From assembly GCA_963841815.1 (NCBI GenBank), contig CAWJEE010000019.1, positions 248,001 through 312,000 of the forward strand: 64,000 nt of DNA, read 5' to 3'. The notes beneath the pieces are model-generated. The model saw only the letters and a list, made by a program, of their open reading frames with translations. It was not told the DNA's origin and ran no database searches. This DNA is from JAOUJD01 sp963841815. Its GTDB lineage: Bacteria > Pseudomonadota > Gammaproteobacteria > Burkholderiales > Burkholderiaceae_F. Both the position numbers and the translations under genes were made by a program. Shown here in pieces: positions 28,315 through 37,218 of the stretch (positions are counted from its first letter, which is position 1; the number at the start of each line of letters is the position of its first letter).

Positions 28315-28986
28315 TCAGCTTGCGCGACGCTGGGCCGCCGCCGGATTGGCAGGAATGTCCAGCGGCGACGGCGCGTAGTGCCAGCGATTCTTCCACGCGG
28401 CGTGCACCGCATCGGGATACTCACGGCGACCGCGGCTGCCGTTGTAGCGGCCGAGCGCCATGAACAAGTCGCCCTGCTCGATGTCGAGATAGTGACGCAG
28501 GATCACCGTGCCGTACCGCAGGTTCGTCCGCATGTCGAACAGCCGCCGCGGGTCGCCGTCACCGATCACCTTCGTCCAGAACGGCATGACCTGCATCAGG
28601 CCGCGTGCGCCCGCGACCGAGATCGCGTACTTGCGGAAGTTGCTCTCGACCTGGATCAGCCCGAGCACCATATGGCGATCGAGCCCGGCACGGACGCACT
28701 CGTAGTCGAGCGTCTTCAGGAACTCGACGCGCAGGTTGAAATCGGGAATCTTCGTCTTGAGCCGCTCGGACATCTCGCCGAGCCAGCCAAGGTGGGCGAC
28801 GCGCTGGTTGGGATCATCGATGCGGCGCTCGGGCGGCCGGGCTTCGGCGATCTGCGCCGCGAGCGCGTTGCGAATCGCGTCTGCAAGCGGTTCGTATATC
28901 TGCGCGCCGGCCAGGGCGGCGCGGGGCAGCGCGGCCAGTGCGGCCGCGGAAATCAGGAAGCGTCGCCGGTCGACGATGATCGACAC
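28315..28986 (-). CDS. Lytic transglycosylase (Slt type) with Tat-like signal
   Basis: A 223-residue secreted murein hydrolase. The N-terminus VDRRRFLISAAALAALPRAA holds an RRxFL twin-arginine-type motif, a hydrophobic stretch and an ALA cleavage site near 26. The Slt domain has catalytic E114 in IQVESNFRKYAIS, GARGLMQVMPFW, and the closing ALGRYNGSRGRREYPDAV. It cuts the MurNAc-GlcNAc bond to give 1,6-anhydro ends, the source of substrates for AmpD and Mpl. It starts with GTG at 28986, two bases after the proS stop. Confidence 0.88.
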   Translation of the reverse strand: MSIIVDRRRFLISAAALAALPRAALAGAQIYEPLADAIRNALAAQIAEARPPERRIDDPNQRVAHLGWLGEMSERLKTKIPDFNLRVEFLKTLDYECVRAGLDRHMVLGLIQVESNFRKYAISVAGARGLMQVMPFWTKVIGDGDPRRLFDMRTNLRYGTVILRHYLDIEQGDLFMALGRYNGSRGRREYPDAVHAAWKNRWHYAPSPLDIPANPAAAQRRAS

Positions 28987-28988
28987 GG

Positions 28989-30731
28989 TCAACGGCGCGC
29001 GAGCCGTTCCCGGACGAAGGCGTAGGCGTCGCCGACCGGCACCGTCGTCGTCTGCAACGAACGGCGGTCGACGTACTCGACCTTGCCTTCCTTCAGGCCC
29101 CGCTCGCCGATCGTCAAGCGGTGCGGGATGCCGATCAGTTCCATCTCGGCAAACATGACGCCCGGCCGCTCGTCGCGATCGTCGAGCAGCACGTCGATGC
29201 CGGCCCCCTGCAGTTCCGCATACAGGTGATCGGCGACCTGGCGCACCTGCTCCGACTTGCCGTATCCCACCGGGGTCAGCACGATCGAGAACGGCGCGAT
29301 CGGATCCGGCCAGATGATGCCCTTGTCGTCGTGGTTCTGTTCGATGGCGGCGCCCAGCAGGCGCGTCACTCCGATTCCGTAGCAGCCCATCAGCATGCGG
29401 GCCGGCCTGCCGTTCTCGTCGATGAAGTTGACGTTCATCGTTTCCGGATAGGGCAGCCCAGCGAACACGTGGCCGACCTCGATGCCGCGCTGGATGGCGA
29501 GCACGCCCTTGCCGTCGGGTGACGGATCGCCCGCAACGACGCTGCGGACATCGGCAACGTGGGGTTCCGGCAGGTCGCGTCCCCAGTTGACGCCGGTGTA
29601 GTGGAAGTCCTGTTCGTTGGCCCCGGAGACGAAGTCGCTCATGTTCGCGACGGTACGATCGGCCACGAGCCTGACTGGTTTGCGCGTGCCGATCGGCCCG
29701 AGGTAGCCGGGCTTGCACCCGAAGGTGTCGAGGATCTCGGCTTCGGAGGCGAAGCGAAACCCGCCCTTCAGCCCCTCGACCTTGCCGACCTTCACTTCGT
29801 TGAGTTCGTGATCGCCACGGATCAGCACGAGCCAGATCTCCGCCGGTCCGGGGGTCCCCGCTTCGTCAAGCCGGTCGACAGCCAGGACGATGGACTTGAC
29901 GGTGCGCGCAAGAGGCAGGCCGAGCAACGCGGCGACGTCTTCGCACTTCTCCTTGCCGGGCGTTGGCGTCCTGGCCAGCGCTTCCGCGGGGGCATCACGC
30001 CGGGACAACAGGGGCAGCGCCTCGGCCATCTCGATGTTGGCCGCGTAGTCCGACGTCGGGCAGTAGGCGATCGCGTCCTCGCCGGTGTCGGCGATCACCT
30101 GGAACTCGTGGCTCGCCTTGCCGCCGATGTTGCCGGTGTCCGCCGCCACGGCGCGGAAGGTCAGTCCCATGCGCTCGAAGATGCGCGTGTAGGCGTCGTA
30201 CATGCCGCGATAGCTCGCCATCGCGCCCGCCTCGTCCTTGTCGAACGAGTAGGCATCCTTCATCGTGAACTCGCGCCCGCGCATCACGCCGAAGCGCGGG
30301 CGCCGCTCGTCACGGAACTTGGTCTGGATGTGATAGAAGTTCGCGGGCAACTGCTTGTAGCTCTTCAGCTCCTCGCGCGCGATGTCGACGATGACTTCCT
30401 CGCTCGTCGGCTGAACGATGAAGTCGCGCTCATGACGGTCCTTCAGGCGCAGCAGTTCCGGCCCCATCTTCTGCCAGCGGCCGGATTCCATCCACAGTTC
30501 GGCGGGCTGCACGACCGGCATCAGTAGCTCGACCGCCCCCGCGCGATTCATCTCCTCGCGGATGATCTGCTCGATCTTGCGGATCGAGCGCAGGCCCATC
30601 GGCATGTAGGTGTAGATGCCGGCCGCGAGCTTCTTGATCATGCCCGCGCGCAACATCAGGGAGTGGCTGACCACTTCCGCGTCCGCGGGGGCTTCTTTCA
30701 GTGTCGAGATGAAGAACTGGCGTGCGCGCAT
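28989..30731 (-). CDS. proS: Prolyl-tRNA synthetase (bacterial, with editing domain)
   Basis: A 580-residue class II synthetase. Motif 1 region MNRAGAVELLMPVVQP and motif 2 FRDERRPRFGVMRGREFTMKD are present, then a full INS editing domain (about 230-390, with KSIVLAVDRL and FVSGANEQDFHY), motif 3 GCYGIGVTRLLGAA and the anticodon-binding domain. The length equals the bacterial type. A tRNA-Pro(CGG) gene lies 5 kb away, and the separate YbaK-like protein at 5.6 kb belongs to the same editing superfamily. Confidence 0.97.
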   Translation of the reverse strand: MRARQFFISTLKEAPADAEVVSHSLMLRAGMIKKLAAGIYTYMPMGLRSIRKIEQIIREEMNRAGAVELLMPVVQPAELWMESGRWQKMGPELLRLKDRHERDFIVQPTSEEVIVDIAREELKSYKQLPANFYHIQTKFRDERRPRFGVMRGREFTMKDAYSFDKDEAGAMASYRGMYDAYTRIFERMGLTFRAVAADTGNIGGKASHEFQVIADTGEDAIAYCPTSDYAANIEMAEALPLLSRRDAPAEALARTPTPGKEKCEDVAALLGLPLARTVKSIVLAVDRLDEAGTPGPAEIWLVLIRGDHELNEVKVGKVEGLKGGFRFASEAEILDTFGCKPGYLGPIGTRKPVRLVADRTVANMSDFVSGANEQDFHYTGVNWGRDLPEPHVADVRSVVAGDPSPDGKGVLAIQRGIEVGHVFAGLPYPETMNVNFIDENGRPARMLMGCYGIGVTRLLGAAIEQNHDDKGIIWPDPIAPFSIVLTPVGYGKSEQVRQVADHLYAELQGAGIDVLLDDRDERPGVMFAEMELIGIPHRLTIGERGLKEGKVEYVDRRSLQTTTVPVGDAYAFVRERLARR

Positions 30732-30756
30732 GCCGGAGATCCGTGTAGAACCTGTG

Positions 30757-30786
30757 TTGTGCCCTCGAAAAACCGGCCCCTATAAT
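30757..30786 (+). promoter_or_regulatory. rppH promoter
   Basis: TTGTGC (30757-30762), an 18-bp spacer and a perfect TATAAT (30781-30786), 32 bp before the rppH ATG, in the 87-bp gap between the divergent proS and rppH. A GGGG just ahead of the ATG serves as ribosome-binding site. Confidence 0.65.
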
Positions 30787-30818
30787 CGGTCGCAGATTCT
30801 AAAGGTTCAGGGGTTGGC

Positions 30819-31403
30819 ATGCTGGACAAGGACGGGTACCGCCCGAACGTCGGCATCATCCTGCTCAACGGTCGCAACGAGGTCTTCTGGGGTAAACGGG
30901 TCAGACAGCATTCGTGGCAGTTCCCGCAAGGCGGGATCAAGTACGGCGAATCACCGGAGCAGGCGATGTTTCGCGAGCTCTGGGAAGAAGTCGGACTGAA
31001 GGCTGAGCACGTGAAGATCGTGGGTCGCACCCGCGAATGGCTGCGTTACGACGTCCCGGAACAGTGGATACGGCGCGAGTTGCGCGGGAACTATCGCGGT
31101 CAGAAACAGATCTGGTTTCTGCTGCAGCTGACTGGGCGCGACTGCGACGTCTGCCTGCGCGCGACCACGCACCCCGAGTTCGACGCCTGGCGGTGGCACG
31201 AATACTGGGTGCCGCTCGAAACGGTGATCGAGTTCAAGCGCGACGTCTATCAGCAGGCGCTGCTCGAACTGTCTCGCTTCGTCTTCAAGCCGGGGCGCCC
31301 GCACCACAAGGCACCGCGTCCACGCGCCCCGCAGGCGGGCGACGATCGCGCGGCCAACGGGGCCGTCGTGGTTGCGACCGCGCCGCCCGGCGAAGCAGCC
31401 TGA
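30819..31403 (+). CDS. rppH: RNA pyrophosphohydrolase (Nudix)
   Basis: A 194-residue enzyme that removes pyrophosphate from 5'-triphosphate mRNA and so opens it to RNase E. The start DKDGYRPNVGIILLNG is diagnostic, the Nudix box is GGIKYGESPEQAMFRELWEE, and RRELRGNYRGQKQIWFLLQL is the RppH/Ap(n)A-type segment. The C-terminal 35 residues after KPGRPHHK are low-complexity. Divergent from proS, as in many betaproteobacteria. Confidence 0.96.
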   Translation: MLDKDGYRPNVGIILLNGRNEVFWGKRVRQHSWQFPQGGIKYGESPEQAMFRELWEEVGLKAEHVKIVGRTREWLRYDVPEQWIRRELRGNYRGQKQIWFLLQLTGRDCDVCLRATTHPEFDAWRWHEYWVPLETVIEFKRDVYQQALLELSRFVFKPGRPHHKAPRPRAPQAGDDRAANGAVVVATAPPGEAA

Positions 31404-31406
31404 CGG

Positions 31407-32526
31407 CTACGTCACCACCAGGTTGTCGCGGTGGATCAGCTCGGGCTCTTCGATGAACCCGAGCACGGCCTCGATTTCGCCGGTTGGCCTGCGTGCGATC
31501 TGCCTCGTCTGGACACTCGAATAGTTGACGAGGCCGCGAGCAATCTCGCGCCCATCCGGATCGAGACACGCGATGACGTCGCCCCGCTGGAACTCGCCAT
31601 CGACGTCGATGACCCCGATCGGCAGGAGGCTCCTGCCGCCTGACCGGACCGCCTTGGCAGCGCCGGCATCGACGACGACCCGGCCCTTCAGCAGCAGGTG
31701 ATCGGCAAGCCACTGCTTGCGCGCGGTAAGCACTGCGGTCGCGGCAGTCAGTTGCGTGCCGATCATCTCGCCCGCGGCAAGCCGCAGCAGGACGTCGGGC
31801 TCCCGCCCGGAGGCGATGACGGTGTGCGCGCCGCTGCGTGCCGCACGCTTTGCCGCGAGCACCTTCGTCAGCATGCCGCCCTTCGATATCGCACTGCCGG
31901 CTCCACCCGCCATCGACTCGAGCGCGGCATCTCCGGCCGTCGCCACGGCGACCAGCGTCGCCTCCGGATTCCGGCGCGGATCCGCCGAGAAAAGGCCCGT
32001 CTGGTCGGTGAGGATCACGAACACGTCCGCCTCGACCAGGTTGGTGACGAGGGCGCCAAGCGTGTCGTTGTCGCCGAACTTGATCTCGTCGGTCACGACC
32101 GTGTCGTTCTCGTTGATGACCGGGACCACGCCGAGCGCGAGTAGGGTGAACAGCGTGGAACGAGCGTTGAGGTAGCGCGGCCGGTCGGCGAGGTCCGCGT
32201 GAGTGAGAAGGACCTGCGCCGTCTGGACTCCGTGCCGTCCGAAGTGCGTCTCGTACGCGCGCGCCAGGCCCATCTGACCGACGGCGGCGGCCGCCTGAAG
32301 TTCATGGATCTGCTGCGGACGTTGGGACCAGCCCGAGGCGCTGCATGCCTTCGGCGATCGCTCCGCTCGAGACCAGAAGCACCTGCTTGCCGAGTTCCCG
32401 CAGCCGGGCCACCTGGGCGGCCCACCGCGAAATCGCCTCGAGGTCGAGGCCGCGGCCGTCGTTGGTGACCAGGCTGCTGCCGACCTTCACGACAACACGT
32501 CGCGCAGTCGCGACCACCGACGTCAT
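31407..32526 (-). CDS. proB: Glutamate 5-kinase (one frameshift)
   Basis: First step of proline synthesis. The inferred 372-residue protein starts TARRVVVKVGSSLVTNDG, then VSSGAIAEGMQRLG, PVINENDTVVTDEIKFGDND and GGMLTKVLAAKRA of the amino-acid kinase fold. A C-terminal PUA domain begins near LPIGVIDVDGEF. The frame breaks at CCC 32332-32334; one extra base there restores LGWSQRPQQIHELQAAAAVG, the expected family sequence. The ATG at 32526 overlaps the inferred obgE stop (ATGA). 372 residues is the normal length. Confidence 0.93.
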
Positions 32527-33594
32527 CCGCGCTCCTCCGGGGAAGCCGGACCCGCCTCTGCCGGACGCCACCGCCTGCTCGGCTCGCCGCTCGGCCTGCA
32601 GGAATCGCGCGATTTCCACGGCGAGTTCGCGGCAGCCCTCGCCCGTAGCCGCGGAGATTGCGAACACGCGGGTCCTCGTCCGCAGCCGTCGCCGGAACTC
32701 CGTGACCAGCGCGTCGCGCTCGTCGACCGGCACCAGGTCGATCTTGTTCAGCACCAGCCAGCGGGGCTTCCTGTAGAGCCGCTCGTCATACTTGCGCAGT
32801 TCGGCGACGATCGCCCGGACGTCGCGCACGGGGTCGCTGTCGTCGATCGGTCGGCAGTCGACCAGATGAAACAGCAGGCCCGTCCGACTCAGGTGCCTGA
32901 GGAACTGGTGACCGAGTCCGGCACCCTCGGCGGCGCCCTCGATCAGTCCCGGAATGTCGGCGATCACGAAGCTCTGTTCCGGACCGACGCGAACGACCCC
33001 GAGGTTGGGATGCAAGGTCGTGAACGGATAGTCGGCGACCTTGGGTCGCGCGTTCGAAACCGCACGGATGAAGGTGGACTTGCCGGCGTTGGGCATGCCG
33101 AGCAGGCCGACGTCGGCCAGCACGCGCAGTTCGAGTTGCAGCTTGCGCTGCTCGCCCGGCTCGCCCTTCGTGAACTCGCGCGGCGCGCGATTGACGCTCG
33201 ACTTGAAGTGAAGGTTTCCCAGGCCGCCCTTGCCGCCGCGTGCGAGCAGCGCGCGCTGGCCATGCCCGGACAGATCCGCCAGTCGCTCGCCGGTGTCGGC
33301 ATCGACGATCACTGTTCCGACCGGCATCCGCAGTTCGATGTCCTCGCCACCCGCCCCATAGCAGTCGGCGCCGCGACCCCGCTCGCCATCAGGTGCCTCG
33401 TGCCGCCGCGCATAGCGGTAGTCGATCAGCGTGTTGATGTTGCGGTCGGCGATCGCCCAGATGCTGCCGCCGCGTCCGCCGTCGCCGCCGTCCGGTCCGC
33501 CCTTCGGGATGAACTTCTCGCGGCGAAACGACGCGCTGCCATCGCCGCCGTTACCGGCAGCGACTTCGATGGTGGCTTCGTCGATGAACTTCAC
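32523..33594 (-). CDS. obgE: GTPase ObgE/CgtA (C-terminal frameshift)
   Basis: An essential ribosome-associated GTPase of about 356 residues. The glycine-rich Obg fold is at 1-158 (EVAAGNGGDGSASFRREKF), and the G domain has GMPNAGKST, DIPGLIEGAAEGAGLGHQFL and NKIDLVPVDE. As given, its frame has no stop and runs straight into proB. One extra base in GGGG at 32539-32542 explains this: removed, the protein ends FPEERG with a TGA overlapping the proB ATG. Gene order rplU-rpmA-obgE-proB is conserved in proteobacteria. Confidence 0.94.
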
Positions 33595-33612
33595 GATCCG
33601 GACCTTGAAAAG

Positions 33613-33643
33613 AAAAAGCCCCGCCGCGAGCGGCAGGGCTTTT
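33613..33643 (-). terminator. Intrinsic terminator after rpmA
   Basis: On the minus strand the stem GCCCTGCC/GGCGGGGC (8 bp with one U-G pair, from 33618-33625 and 33632-33639) has a 6-base loop and is followed by TTTTTC. It lies between rpmA and obgE, so the ribosomal protein transcript can be largely separated from obgE-proB. The plus strand also ends in TTTT. Confidence 0.8.
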
Positions 33644-33667
33644 CACATGCGTGTCTGCCGCGAACGC

Positions 33668-33940
33668 TCAGGCGCCCTGCTCGGCGACCGGCTCGACGCT
33701 GACGACACGGTGGTTCTGCGCGCCCTTGACATCGAACTTGACCTTGCCGGTCACCAGCGAGAACAACGTGTGGTCGCGGCCCATGCCGACGTTGTCACCA
33801 GCGTGAAACTGGGTGCCGCGCTGGCGAACGATGATCTGGCCCGGCTCGATTCCCTGGCCGCCGAAGATCTTCACGCCCAGTCGCTTCGACTGGGAATCGC
33901 GGCCGTTGCGTGACGATCCGCCTGCTTTCTTGTGTGCCAT
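33668..33940 (-). CDS. rpmA: 50S ribosomal protein L27
   Basis: A 90-residue protein with the typical start MAHKKAGGSSRNGRDSQSKR, whose N-terminal tail reaches the peptidyl-transferase centre, and GVKIFGGQGIEPGQIIVRQR. There is no N-terminal extension needing protease cleavage. It lies 21 bp after rplU and before a terminator. Confidence 0.99.
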   Translation of the reverse strand: MAHKKAGGSSRNGRDSQSKRLGVKIFGGQGIEPGQIIVRQRGTQFHAGDNVGMGRDHTLFSLVTGKVKFDVKGAQNHRVVSVEPVAEQGA

Positions 33941-33961
33941 GTTCTGCTCCTGCCCGGCCGA

Positions 33962-34270
33962 CTACGCGATCGAGTCGATGCGCAGTTCGGTGAAGTTCTG
34001 ACGATGCCCCTGGTGCTTCTGATAGTGCTTGCGGCGCCTCATCTTGAAGATCGTGACCTTGTCGTCGCGCCCGTGGCCGACGACCGTGGCGACAACCGCA
34101 GCACCTTCCACGAACGGCGCCCCGACCTTGACGTCGTCGCCGTTGCTGACGGTGAGCACTTCCGACAGCGTCACCTGCTGGCCGACCTCGGCGGCCTGGG
34201 TTTCGACCTTGACGGTGTCGCCAGGCGCGACGCGGTACTGCTTACCGCCGGTTTTGATGACTGCATGCAT
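33962..34270 (-). CDS. rplU: 50S ribosomal protein L21
   Basis: A 102-residue protein starting HAVIKTGGKQYRV and ending with KMRRRKHYQKHQGHRQNFTE, the C-terminal signature. The ATG at 34270 follows GGAGAATAGAA, a strong ribosome-binding site; longer in-frame extensions upstream are non-coding. It leads the rplU-rpmA operon behind a promoter near 34446-34475, with a leader of about 170 nt. Confidence 0.98.
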   Translation of the reverse strand: MHAVIKTGGKQYRVAPGDTVKVETQAAEVGQQVTLSEVLTVSNGDDVKVGAPFVEGAAVVATVVGHGRDDKVTIFKMRRRKHYQKHQGHRQNFTELRIDSIA

Positions 34271-34445
34271 TTCTATTCTCCTGCCGGTCGACCCCGCGTC
34301 CGATTCGGCACGGCAGTTGTCGTCTACGGCCCATGCCCGAACGACCAGGAGGTCGGGCTTTAATCCGGGAGGCCAGCCCAAGCTGCTCGACCGGACTCGA
34401 GTTTTCTCACTCCACGCGACCATGGCGGAGCGCGGAAAGCCGGGG

Positions 34446-34475
34446 ATTATCGCACCGGTCGACGCAGCGCGTCAA
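34446..34475 (-). promoter_or_regulatory. rplU-rpmA promoter
   Basis: Minus strand TTGACG (34475-34470), an 18-bp spacer and GATAAT (34451-34446). Transcription would begin near 34440, leaving about 170 nt of leader before rplU. It is divergent from the ispB -10 element at 34534. Confidence 0.6.
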
Positions 34476-34533
34476 ACCGTCATGCGGCCTGTCCAGAATT
34501 CCGGTCGCCCGGGCAGGAGGGCACCCGCCCACC

Positions 34534-34539
34534 TATAAT
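34534..34539 (+). promoter_or_regulatory. -10 element in front of ispB
   Basis: A perfect TATAAT whose last base lies only 7 bases before the ATG at 34547, so transcription would start at about the start codon and give a leaderless or nearly leaderless mRNA. No convincing -35 hexamer is seen 16-18 bp upstream. Confidence 0.5.
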
Positions 34540-34546
34540 CGCGCCG

Positions 34547-35597
34547 ATGTACGCCTCCACCACCGTCAGACCGTCGCCCTGCGGCTGTTGCCGCGTCTCC
34601 GCCGACTTCGGGAGGCTTCGAGGCGCAGGCGATTGACCTCAAGCGGGTCCTGCAGCCGATCGCCGCTGACATGCGCGATGTGGACGGGGTGATCCGCGCC
34701 CGGCTCGACTCCGACGTCGTCCTGATCAACACGGTGGCCGACTACATCATAGGGGCCGGCGGAAAACGGCTCCGGCCCGCCGTGCTTCTGCTCGTCGCGC
34801 GCGCGCTCGGGTACACCGGGGGCGCGCACGTCCTGCTCGCCGCGGTGATCGAATTCATACACACCGCCACCCTGCTGCACGACGACGTCGTCGACGAGTC
34901 CGACCTCCGCCGCGGGCGGTCGACCGCGAACGCCATGTTCGGCAACGCCGCGAGCGTGCTGGTCGGGGACTTCCTCTACTCCCGATCCTTCCAGATGATG
35001 GTGGACGTGGGGAGCATGCGCGTGATGCGCATACTGGCCGACGCGACGAACCGCATCGCCGAAGGGGAAGTGCTGCAGTTGCTCAACATCCACGACCCGT
35101 CCGTCGACGAGGAGCGCTATTTCGGAGTGGTCGAGCGCAAGACGGCGACGCTGTTCGAGGCAGGCGCCCGGATCGCTGCCGTCCTGGCCGGCGCCAGTCC
35201 GGAGCAGGAAGAGAAGTGCGCCCGCTACGGCGCCAGCCTCGGCCGGGCGTTCCAGATCACCGACGACGTGCTCGACTATTCGGGCCACGCCGAAGACATC
35301 GGCAAGCGCCTCGGCGACGATCTCCGGGAAGGAAAGGTCACGCTGCCGCTGATCCACGCCTTGCGCAGCGCCGCGCCCGAGCAGCGGGAACTGGTCGCGC
35401 GCGCGGTCCGCGACGGCAACGGCGATTTCGGCGCGATTGCCCGCATCGTGACCGACAACGGTTCCCTGGCCTACTCCCTGAAGCTGGCGCAACGCGAAGC
35501 CGACGAAGGGAGGCTCGCCGTCGAGTCGCTGCCACCCTCGGATTCCAGGGATTCTTTGATACACTTGCTCGCTTTCGCAGTCGACCGCGACCGGTAG
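34547..35597 (+). CDS. ispB: Polyprenyl (octaprenyl) diphosphate synthase (one frameshift near the N-terminus)
   Basis: Makes the isoprenoid side chain of ubiquinone. Aspartate-rich motifs are LLHDDVVDESDLRRG (first) and QITDDVLDYSG (second); GGKRLRPAVLLLVARAL gives the IPP-binding residues. The core is open from 34671, but the conserved helix ID-LKRVLQPIAADM lies before it with no start in frame. One extra base in CCC 34577-34579 joins it to the ATG at 34547 (MYASTTVRPSPAAVAAS) and gives 349 residues. The exact start is therefore inferred. Product chain length (C40) is assumed from the family. Confidence 0.9.
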
Positions 35598-35631
35598 TCA
35601 AGGCAGCAGCGAGTCGGTCGAACGATGCGAT

Positions 35632-35708
<77 letters not shown>

Positions 35709-35756
35709 ATCCCTCCGACGTCCGTTTCAGCACCGCGTTAAGCCCGAGGCCGGCGC

Positions 35757-37039
35757 GTGGATGAGTTTCCGCTCTGGGTTGAACTCACGGCCCTTGGCGT
35801 CCTTCTCCTGATTTCGGCGCTGTTCTCGATTTCAGAGACGTCGATGATGGCGCTCAGCCGTCTTCGGCTTCGCCATCTGGTGCGACAGGGCAACCGCTCC
35901 GCCAAGCGCGTGCAGTCGCTTCTGTCGAGAACCGACCGCCTGCTCGGCACCATCCTGCTCGGCAACAACCTCGTGAACGCGGCCGCGACGGCACTGGTCA
36001 CGGCCATGGCCATCCGCCTGGTCGGGAACAACGAGTGGGCGCTGCTCGCCGCGACCGGCGCCATCACCTTTCTGATCCTGGTCTTCTCCGAGATCACGCC
36101 AAAGGTGATCGGGGCGACGTTCCCGAACGGATCGCACTGCCGCTGTCGTACCCGCTCGCCGGGTTCCTCCGCCTCTTCCAGCCGGTGGTGTGGTTCGTCA
36201 ACCTCTTCGTCAAGGCGATGCTGTGGGCGATGCGGATTCCCAGCGCGCCGAGCGGGGAAGGCACGCGCCTGACTTCCGAGGAACTGCGCACGCTCGTGCT
36301 CGAGGGCGGCAACTTCATTCCCGGCAAGCATCGAAGCATCCTGCTGAATCTCTTCGACCTCGAGGAACTCTCCGTCGACGACGTGATGATGCCGCGCGCG
36401 CGCATCGAGTCGCTCGACATCGAGCAGCCGGCGGACGCCGTGCTCGAGCAACTGCGCACCTGCTACCACAACAAGATCCCGGTGCACGAAGGCGACATCA
36501 ACCGCACCATCGGCGTGCTGCACGTCCGCAAGCTGATGCACCTGCTCGCCGGCGAGGACTTCACGATCGCCTCGGTCCGCGGCGCGCTGGTGCCGACGTA
36601 CTTCATTCCGAGCGGCACGCCGTTGTTCCAGCAGCTGCAGCACTTCCAGGACAACAAGCAGCGTCTCGGGCTCGTCGTCGACGAGTACGGTGAGGTGCAG
36701 GGGCTGGTGACGCTCGAGGACATCATCGAGGAGATCGTCGGCGAGTTCGCGACCAACGCGCCCGGAACGGGATCGCGCCGGCTGCGCTGGACCGCCGAAG
36801 GCCAGGCGCAGGTGGACGGGACGGCGATGCTGCGGGACCTCAATCGCCAGCTCGGGCTCGCGCTCCCGCTGGACGGACCGAAGACGCTCAACGGACTGCT
36901 GGTGGAGAGCCTTCAGGAGATTCCCGATGCGCCCTGCTGCGTCCGCTTTCCCGGAGTCGTCGTCGAAGTCGTGCAGGTCGACGAACAGGCCATCCGGAGC
37001 GCCCGGCTGATCCGTCGCGCCACTGCGAACGTCGGGTGA
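35757..37039 (+). CDS. CNNM/CBS-domain transporter or regulator, CorC/HlyC-like (one frameshift)
   Basis: An inferred 427-residue protein: an N-terminal DUF21/CNNM domain with about four membrane segments (FSISETSMMALSRLRLRHL, then ITFLILVFSEITPKVIGAT), a CBS pair (VDDVMMPRARIESLDI and LVVDEYGEVQGLVTLEDIIE) and a C-terminal CorC/HlyC domain. Such proteins relate to Mg2+/Co2+ handling or Na+/Mg2+ exchange. The frame breaks at 36122-36124: one missing C in a CCC run separates IGATF from PERIALPLSYP. The start is GTG at 35757. In related genomes this gene also sits just upstream of pilB. Confidence 0.88.
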
Positions 37040-37102
37040 CAGTCCGTGCTCAGAGGCGCTGTACTTCCCTCGATCAGCTTGCCTTCAATGCGGTAGTTAA
37101 GG

Positions 37103-37131
37103 TTTACAAATCCGGGGGTTATCTGCACTAT
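37103..37131 (+). promoter_or_regulatory. Possible pilB promoter
   Basis: TTTACA (37103-37108), a 17-bp spacer and CACTAT (37126-37131) in the 179-bp gap before pilB, one of the AT-richer patches of the window. A TATAAA at 37162-37167 is an alternative -10 without a good -35. I see no sigma54 (GG-N10-GC) site. Confidence 0.35.
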
Positions 37132-37218
37132 CTTTCGCCTTCTCTAGGGTGGTGCGACCGCTATAAATTGGCCGTTCGCAAGACCGATACGACACCCCGA
37201 AGAAAGCTCCTCTAACCG

